Shown here in pieces: positions 6,603 to 9,960 of a stretch of 9,960 bases of DNA. Location: positions 1 to 9,960 of the forward strand of contig JASHYS010000507.1 of the NCBI GenBank assembly GCA_030042915.1. The letters run 5' to 3'. How positions within the stretch are numbered: the first letter of the stretch is position 1; each line of letters begins with the position of its first letter. The stretch is from Acidobacteriaceae bacterium (GTDB lineage: Bacteria; Acidobacteriota; Terriglobia; Terriglobales; Acidobacteriaceae). Below the pieces are notes generated by a model. It was not told where the DNA came from. It searched no databases and saw only the letters and a list, made by a program, of their open reading frames with translations. The position numbers and the translations under genes were made by a program.

Positions 6603-8066
6603 TTACGGCTGTTGGTGCTTATCTTGTACGGTGTAGGGCCCCGGAAGGGAGGGTCCAGCCGCCTGTTGCGCAGGCGCATCGCTCGATGACACCGCGGTCC
6701 GTTTGGAGTAGATCCGGAACTCGACCACCAGGTCGAGCATCACAGGGACCGGCTTACCATCCTTGACGGCCGGATCAAACTGCGCCTTGCGGATGGATGC
6801 GACGGCGCTCTCGTCGAGCCCGAAGCCGATGGGCCGGGCCACCGCGATGTCGCCCGGCTTGCCGTCTGCTCCCACCACCACGTGGTAGAGCGACATGCCG
6901 GCCACGCCATAATCCTGTGCAAACTGGTTCGATGCAGGCTCGAAGTTCGTCAGCAGCCGCGCCTTCTGGTCCACCATACTCTGGCGAAGGACCGACGGGT
7001 CGCTCGGGCGGTAGTCGGTCTTGTCGGTCACCGCCTGGTAGTAAAGCTTCCAGAACTCCGGCATCGCCGCCATCATGCGCTCATCCAGGCCCTGCGCAAA
7101 CATATGGTCCAGGGCGTCTTTCAACACCTGGGTCGCGTGTGCCGGCGAGGTGGTCGTGGTCACGCTTTTGGGATCCGCGGGCCGCTCCTCGGGCGGAGCT
7201 GCGGCAATCTCAGCTTGCGCCTCACTGGCGTCGCTCTCTTCGGCTGGCTCGCCCGCCGCTGTGGCAGCAGGCGCAGCAGGAGCGGCAGCGGCGGGGGCGG
7301 CAGGGGTGGGTGCAGGAGCGGCTTTTGCCGCGACGGTTGCCGGCTTGCCTTTCTCCTTCTTCTGTTTCGGCTTCACCACCAGCTCGCGGTCGATGGTGAT
7401 CTTCACCGGCTTTTTCTTCGGCGTAATGTTCACCCGATCCATGGCCTTGGTGGGATCTTCATAGGGCAGCGCTCCCAGAAAATGCAGTCCGAAGCGATCT
7501 CCCTCGAGCTCAACTTTGTGCTTGGTCAGGTGTACTTTGTCGATCCGGATTCCGCAAAGCGTATACGAGCCTTCCGGCGAGTGCCCGATCAGCACGCCGT
7601 GCTCGTTGAAGCTAAGGCTGTTGTCGAGATAGCCGCCGCGCAGGTACAGGGCCTTGCCTACCAGCAGATTTTTCAGTTCGTCTTCGGTCATGCCGCCGGC
7701 CTCGGTGGCCGGCGAGGCGCCCTTGGCCGCAGCGGCTTGCGGTTGCACCGGCGCCGGCGCAGCCTGATTGTCCGTTGCCGCCGGCGACGCGGGCGTCCCA
7801 TTCGATTGTGCGTTGGCGGGAGACGACGCCGGGTTCGTTTCTGCAGCCGGCGCCGCTTGCGGACCGGGCGCGGCAGGTGTTTCCTGCGCCGAGGGCTGGC
7901 TTGCTGGCGGTGCAGCGGGCGGCGCTTGCTGCGCCGCGTCACTTTGCTGCGCACATACCGCCAGATTCCACCAGCAGAACAGTGCAACGCTGAGAACCAA
8001 GACGCCAATCCGCGCCCGAGATGCGCCGGACAAAAGGAAACGAGATCGAAACGTCATAACGTGCAT
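6603..8066 (-). CDS. Ala/Pro-rich exported protein with TonB C-terminal domain
   Basis: 487 aa. Residues about 17-39 form a signal peptide or membrane anchor (IGVLVLSVALFCWWNLAVCA, likely cleavage VCA|QQ). Residues 40-125 are a low-complexity Ala/Pro/Gln linker suited to spanning the periplasm. A globular segment of unknown type lies at about 126-235 (MTEDELKNLLVGKALYLRGG, then GSYTLCGIRIDKVHLTKHKV), followed by a second Lys- then Ala/Pro-rich linker to about 305. The C-terminus (about 385-456) is a TonB_C domain: GVAGMSLYHVVVGADGKPGD, IAVARPIGFGLDESAVASIR, KAQFDPAVKDGKPVPVMLDL, VVEFRIY. TonB couples ExbB-ExbD proton-motive energy to outer-membrane receptors. If the N-terminus is not cleaved the protein would be a TonB-type transducer, and if cleaved a periplasmic TonB-like protein. 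No exbB or exbD is visible. The start is uncertain: the ATG at codon 4 (8055-8057) has a weak GGA about 9 nt upstream. It lies 84 bp downstream of trmJ on the same strand without an obvious promoter in between, so co-transcription is possible. Confidence 0.85.
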   Translation of the reverse strand: MHVMTFRSRFLLSGASRARIGVLVLSVALFCWWNLAVCAQQSDAAQQAPPAAPPASQPSAQETPAAPGPQAAPAAETNPASSPANAQSNGTPASPAATDNQAAPAPVQPQAAAAKGASPATEAGGMTEDELKNLLVGKALYLRGGYLDNSLSFNEHGVLIGHSPEGSYTLCGIRIDKVHLTKHKVELEGDRFGLHFLGALPYEDPTKAMDRVNITPKKKPVKITIDRELVVKPKQKKEKGKPATVAAKAAPAPTPAAPAAAAPAAPAATAAGEPAEESDASEAQAEIAAAPPEERPADPKSVTTTTSPAHATQVLKDALDHMFAQGLDERMMAAMPEFWKLYYQAVTDKTDYRPSDPSVLRQSMVDQKARLLTNFEPASNQFAQDYGVAGMSLYHVVVGADGKPGDIAVARPIGFGLDESAVASIRKAQFDPAVKDGKPVPVMLDLVVEFRIYSKRTAVSSSDAPAQQAAGPSLPGPYTVQDKHQQP

Positions 8067-8150
8067 TCCAGGTGGGCCTGTAACCGCAACTTTAGCAGGG
8101 TTTTGCTTTCCTTCGAGCGAACAAGAGTCGCAGCCACCGTTACTTCAGTG

Positions 8151-9008
8151 CTATAGGCATCTATCGGTCCGCGATCTCTCTGAGAACTTTTTGAATTGCC
8201 ACAGAATTCGCCGTAAGTAACCTAAGATACGCCTTGCATCGCGCCGCGTCAAAGCCAGCCTGCGCAACATAAGATGCACGTCGTGACGGTTGGCGTTGCG
8301 CATCGCCGGCGGAGAATAGTTCGCCGCCAGCATCGTGTCCTCCACCACCTCGGCCAGCAGTTCCAAGTCGCGCGCCGTGGCCGGAGCGCTATCGTCTCCC
8401 TCAGATTCGGAGTGTCCATCAAACGGGTGCCCCATCCTGGCGACGTTTTTGCCTTTGTCGCCAAGGTGGGAGCCAATGCTCCGATCGGCGCCAGTTCCGC
8501 TCAACCGTCCCGCCAGCTCATAAAGGCATACCGCAACCGCCTGCCCCAGGTTCATCGATGGCTGCCGGCGATCCGTCGGAATCTCAACCAGCCGATGGCA
8601 ATACGACAAGTCTTCTCGCGTCAATCCGCGCTTCTCTGGTCCGAACACCAGGGCTACGCGTCCGCCTCGCTTGATCTCTCTCCCGACCAGCGGCGCAAGC
8701 GCGGGCAGCGCAACCACCGGCTGCTCCGGCTTGCGATGCATCACTGCAGCCGTTCCCAGCACCAGACTGCAATCTGTCACCGCTTCCGCCAGGCGTTCTA
8801 CACGTTTTGCGTTTTGGAGGAGAGCTTTGGCGCCAACAGCCGACTTCGCCTCGCGCCAATGCTCCTCAAACGGCGCGACAACGCTCAGCCGCCGAAACCC
8901 GAAGTTGGCCATGGCCCGCGCCGCCGCTCCTATATTGAGAGGATTACGCGGCGAAACCAGCACCACCTCAATCTGGCCGCGTTGGTCTTCGCGCATCAAG
9001 ACGTTCAT
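8151..9008 (-). CDS. trmJ: tRNA (cytidine/uridine-2'-O)-methyltransferase, TrmJ family
   Basis: 285 aa, SPOUT (SpoU/TrmH-class) methyltransferase. Motif 1 is VSPRNPLNIGAAARAMANFG (19-38), with the Asn and Arg involved in catalysis. Motif 2 is ALVFGPEKRGLTREDL (119-134). Motif 3 is IPTDRRQPSMNLGQAVAVCL (143-162). Motifs 2 and 3 form the knotted S-adenosylmethionine site. The C-terminal helical region (about 214-275, LELLAEVVEDTMLAANY, then HDVHLMLRRLALTRRDARRILGYLRRILWQF) matches the extension of TrmJ rather than TrmH or TrmL. TrmJ methylates the 2'-OH of nucleotide 32 in the anticodon loop of certain tRNAs. The start is ATG 9008 with GAGG about 12 nt upstream; an ATG at codon 5 is possible. 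The linker at residues about 179-196 is encoded by a palindromic sequence (8425-8474) and seems inserted relative to a minimal TrmJ. The gene heads a minus-strand series and is divergent from the RNA promoter at 9193. Confidence 0.92.
   Translation of the reverse strand: MNVLMREDQRGQIEVVLVSPRNPLNIGAAARAMANFGFRRLSVVAPFEEHWREAKSAVGAKALLQNAKRVERLAEAVTDCSLVLGTAAVMHRKPEQPVVALPALAPLVGREIKRGGRVALVFGPEKRGLTREDLSYCHRLVEIPTDRRQPSMNLGQAVAVCLYELAGRLSGTGADRSIGSHLGDKGKNVARMGHPFDGHSESEGDDSAPATARDLELLAEVVEDTMLAANYSPPAMRNANRHDVHLMLRRLALTRRDARRILGYLRRILWQFKKFSERSRTDRCL
8425..8474. repeat. Palindromic repeat-like element inside trmJ
   Basis: Left arm CCCATCCTGGCGAC (8431-8444) and right arm GTCGCCAAGGTGGG (8457-8470) pair over 14 positions with twelve Watson-Crick pairs, one G-T wobble and one mismatch, around a 12-nt loop (8445-8456). 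Flanks read GGGTGCC on one side and AGCC on the other. From memory, intergenic palindromes of the type GGGTGCCCCATCC ... GGTGGGA are scattered through Acidobacteriaceae genomes; I cannot verify that here and see only one copy in this window. It keeps the trmJ frame open and encodes about 17 residues (SHLGDKGKNVARMGHP) between the catalytic and C-terminal domains. Confidence 0.6.
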
Positions 9009-9192
9009 TCTATAGCGATTCCTCAGGCCGCCTCGTCCTCCGAAGCCGCCGATTCCAAGTCGTTGCCTTTTCGTCCTGGATCTTCGTCAATAGAATCAGG
9101 GAGTTAGCGTAGGATCCCGCGATCGGACCGTAACTGCTGCCCGGTCAGGCATTTCCCGCCACATTGGGGCGAAACCGCTCAATTCGTGGAAT

Positions 9193-9221
9193 TTGCATCC
9201 TCCGCTGGCCCGTGGTAATCT
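9193..9221 (+). promoter_or_regulatory. Strong sigma70-type promoter of the putative small RNA
   Basis: TTGCAT (9193-9198), exactly 17 bp, then TAATCT (9216-9221) preceded by TGG (9213-9215), an extended -10. The predicted start is about G9228. It points right, toward a hairpin-T-run terminator about 215 nt downstream with no protein frame between, so it most likely drives a non-coding transcript. Confidence 0.6.
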
Positions 9222-9401
9222 AATAAAGTTGAATGTAAGCAGTGGAGCCTCCCGGTGGCCCAAGTGAAGTGTGGGCCTGCCCCGGCTCAGCCTAGCAGGC
9301 TGTGATCTCGAGGGAAGTGGGAAGCTGGTTCGTTAGGGTTTGCTCGAGTTGCGTTGTAGCTGCACCGCTCAATCCCACAGAGAACAAGCCATTGCATGAC
9401 C

Positions 9402-9419
9402 CGGGAGCTTACCCTCCCG
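9402..9419 (+). other. Alternative hairpin competing with the small-RNA closing stem
   Basis: CGGGAG (9402-9407), loop CTTACC, CTCCCG (9414-9419): a perfect 6-bp stem. Its left arm is the same CCGGGAG that pairs with 9249-9255, so the two structures are mutually exclusive. It sits directly before the terminator hairpin. Confidence 0.5.
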
Positions 9420-9444
9420 CGAGCCCTATCGGCTCGGGCTTTTT
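9420..9444 (+). terminator. Intrinsic terminator
   Basis: CGAGCC (9420-9425), loop CTATC, GGCTCG (9431-9436), then GGC and five T (9440-9444). A shifted alternative, AGCCC (9422-9426) with GGGCT (9436-9440), ends immediately at the T-run. It separates the putative small RNA from the downstream rRNA promoters. Confidence 0.65.
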
Positions 9445-9456
9445 GCTGGTCGTTCT

Positions 9457-9486
9457 TTGACCTTTTGCGCAGCTCGGACCTAGTTT
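9457..9486 (+). promoter_or_regulatory. rRNA operon promoter P1 (predicted)
   Basis: TTGACC (9457-9462), 18-bp spacer, TAGTTT (9481-9486), expected start near 9493. It lies just after the terminator and faces the 16S gene. Its -35 is identical to that of the next promoter. Confidence 0.5.
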
Positions 9487-9513
9487 TCAACAAGGTTCCT
9501 CCCTGGTTTCCCG

Positions 9514-9542
9514 TTGACCGGAAACACGAGTTGGGATAGTCT
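9514..9542 (+). promoter_or_regulatory. rRNA operon promoter P2 (predicted)
   Basis: TTGACC (9514-9519), exactly 17 bp, TAGTCT (9537-9542), expected start about 9548-9549. It is the better of the two tandem rRNA promoters and would give a leader of about 290 nt before 16S. Confidence 0.6.
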
Positions 9543-9611
9543 TAAAAGGTTCGCGCCAAAACGCCGAATCCCGCTTTACAAGCTCGGAAAATCAGCGTTG
9601 CGCATCGAGTT

Positions 9612-9643
9612 CGAGGACAATCCAGGCTTTTGCCTGGGCCTCG
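9612..9643 (+). promoter_or_regulatory. boxB-like hairpin in the rRNA leader
   Basis: CCAGGC (9622-9627), TTTT loop, GCCTGG (9632-9637), enclosed by CGAGG (9612-9616) and CCTCG (9639-9643). A stable hairpin upstream of a boxA-like element is the usual layout of rRNA antitermination leaders; no T-run follows, so it is not a terminator. Confidence 0.45.
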
Positions 9644-9679
9644 ATCCAAAGGGTTTCGCCCAGGCGAGCCACCCTCAAG

Positions 9680-9692
9680 GATCTTTGACAAA
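9680..9692 (+). promoter_or_regulatory. boxA-like rRNA antitermination element
   Basis: GATCTTTGACAAA resembles the boxA consensus of rRNA leaders (E. coli TGCTCTTTAACAA), the site bound by NusB-NusE. It lies about 150 nt before the 16S gene. The TTGACA inside it has no -10 at a suitable distance, so I prefer boxA over a third promoter. Confidence 0.5.
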
Positions 9693-9796
9693 TTGGTTGA
9701 ACGTGCCAGTCGTGAGATGCGATCGGGTTTGGCTTGATCAATCTCACAAGGTAAGGTGCCTGGCGCCCCTTTCGAGAGAAAGCGCGCGCAGGCACG

Positions 9797-9832
9797 ATCG
9801 ATCTGTTTCCGACCTCCGTCGGAAGGGTCGAT
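9797..9832 (+). other. Leader hairpin immediately upstream of 16S
   Basis: TTCCGAC (9807-9813), loop CTCC, GTCGGAA (9818-9824), with an outer pairing ATCGATC (9797-9803)/GGTCGAT (9826-9832, one G-U). It ends 8 nt before the predicted 16S 5' end and may guide pre-16S folding or processing. Confidence 0.5.
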
Positions 9833-9840
9833 TTCAGGCT

Positions 9841-9960
<120 letters not shown>

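Larger units (their letters stand above)
9228..9445 (+). ncRNA. Candidate structured small RNA (possibly 6S-like) upstream of the rRNA operon
   Basis: Bounded by a good promoter (-10 at 9216-9221) and an intrinsic terminator (9420-9444), giving about 215 nt. Long-range closing stem: CTCCCGG (9249-9255) with CCGGGAG (9401-9407), extended by GAG/CTT past a bulged C. Inside are hairpins GGCCCA (9257-9262)/TGGGCC (9272-9277) and CAGCCT (9288-9293)/AGGCTG (9297-9302, 3-nt loop), and a stem GTGGGA (9317-9322)/TCCCAC (9373-9378). No protein frame looks coding. Size and the rod-like closing of the ends would suit 6S RNA, which binds sigma70-RNA polymerase, but I cannot match it to the 6S consensus with certainty. 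I see no RNase P, tmRNA or SRP signature. An alternative is an attenuated leader from an upstream rRNA promoter. Confidence 0.45.

Noticed and set aside
6882..8156. 424-codon open frame on the plus strand antisense to the TonB-like gene
   Set aside because: Arg/Gly-rich translation with no family resemblance. It mirrors the Ala/Pro-rich GC-biased codons of the real minus-strand gene, which has a signal peptide and TonB_C domain.
9023..9103. Minus-strand frame of about 26 codons ending IDEDPGRKGNDLESAASEDEAA just before trmJ
   Set aside because: It reads like an acidic protein C-terminus and its stop lies 14 nt before trmJ, but an in-frame TAA at 9104-9106 closes it upstream and there is no ATG or GTG start. 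It could be a gene remnant; evidence is too thin to call.
8274..9107. 277-codon open frame on the plus strand antisense to trmJ
   Set aside because: Shadow of trmJ, whose three SPOUT motifs on the other strand are unmistakable.
9685..9690. TTGACA as a third rRNA promoter -35
   Set aside because: No -10-like hexamer at 16-18 bp downstream; the context fits boxA better.

Overview
The window looks like a chromosomal segment of an acidobacterium, probably subgroup 1 (Acidobacteriaceae / Terriglobia). The evidence is the 5' end of a 16S rRNA gene at the right edge, with the short V1 region I associate with that group, and a large Oar-type TonB-dependent receptor with an N-terminal carboxypeptidase-regulatory-like domain, a family that is greatly expanded there. 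Base composition is GC-rich. Nothing in the window indicates a phage, integron, insertion sequence or CRISPR array.

Left part (1-1108): a SagB/ThcOx-type nitroreductase with an N-terminal export signal runs off the left edge on the minus strand. Upstream of it on the same strand lies a 106-aa putative zinc-ribbon protein. A 56-aa very basic protein is read divergently from the zinc-ribbon gene across a gap of only 28 bp.

Middle (1109-8066): a complete 1173-aa Oar-like outer-membrane receptor (+) converges on a minus-strand series. Its last gene is a multi-spanning GT-C-type glycosyltransferase with C-terminal TPR-like repeats (TMTC-like). Upstream of that, across a 263-bp gap with some inverted-repeat structure, is an Ala/Pro-rich exported protein with a TonB C-terminal domain. 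The TonB-like protein could energise outer-membrane receptors such as the one encoded nearby, but the pairing rests on proximity only.

Right part (8151-9960): trmJ (tRNA 2'-O-methyltransferase, SPOUT fold) starts the minus-strand series. Its reading frame carries an in-frame palindromic repeat-like sequence in the linker between catalytic and C-terminal domains. About 830 bp without protein genes then lead into an rRNA operon (+). This stretch holds, in order, a strong extended -10 promoter, a roughly 215-nt structured transcript ending in tandem hairpins and a T-run (candidate small RNA, possibly 6S-like), two further sigma70-type promoters with identical -35 boxes, a boxB-like hairpin, a boxA-like element, a hairpin just before the 16S, and the first 120 nt of 16S rRNA.

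The two observations most worth following up are the putative small RNA with mutually exclusive stems upstream of the rRNA promoters, and the palindromic element translated inside trmJ.
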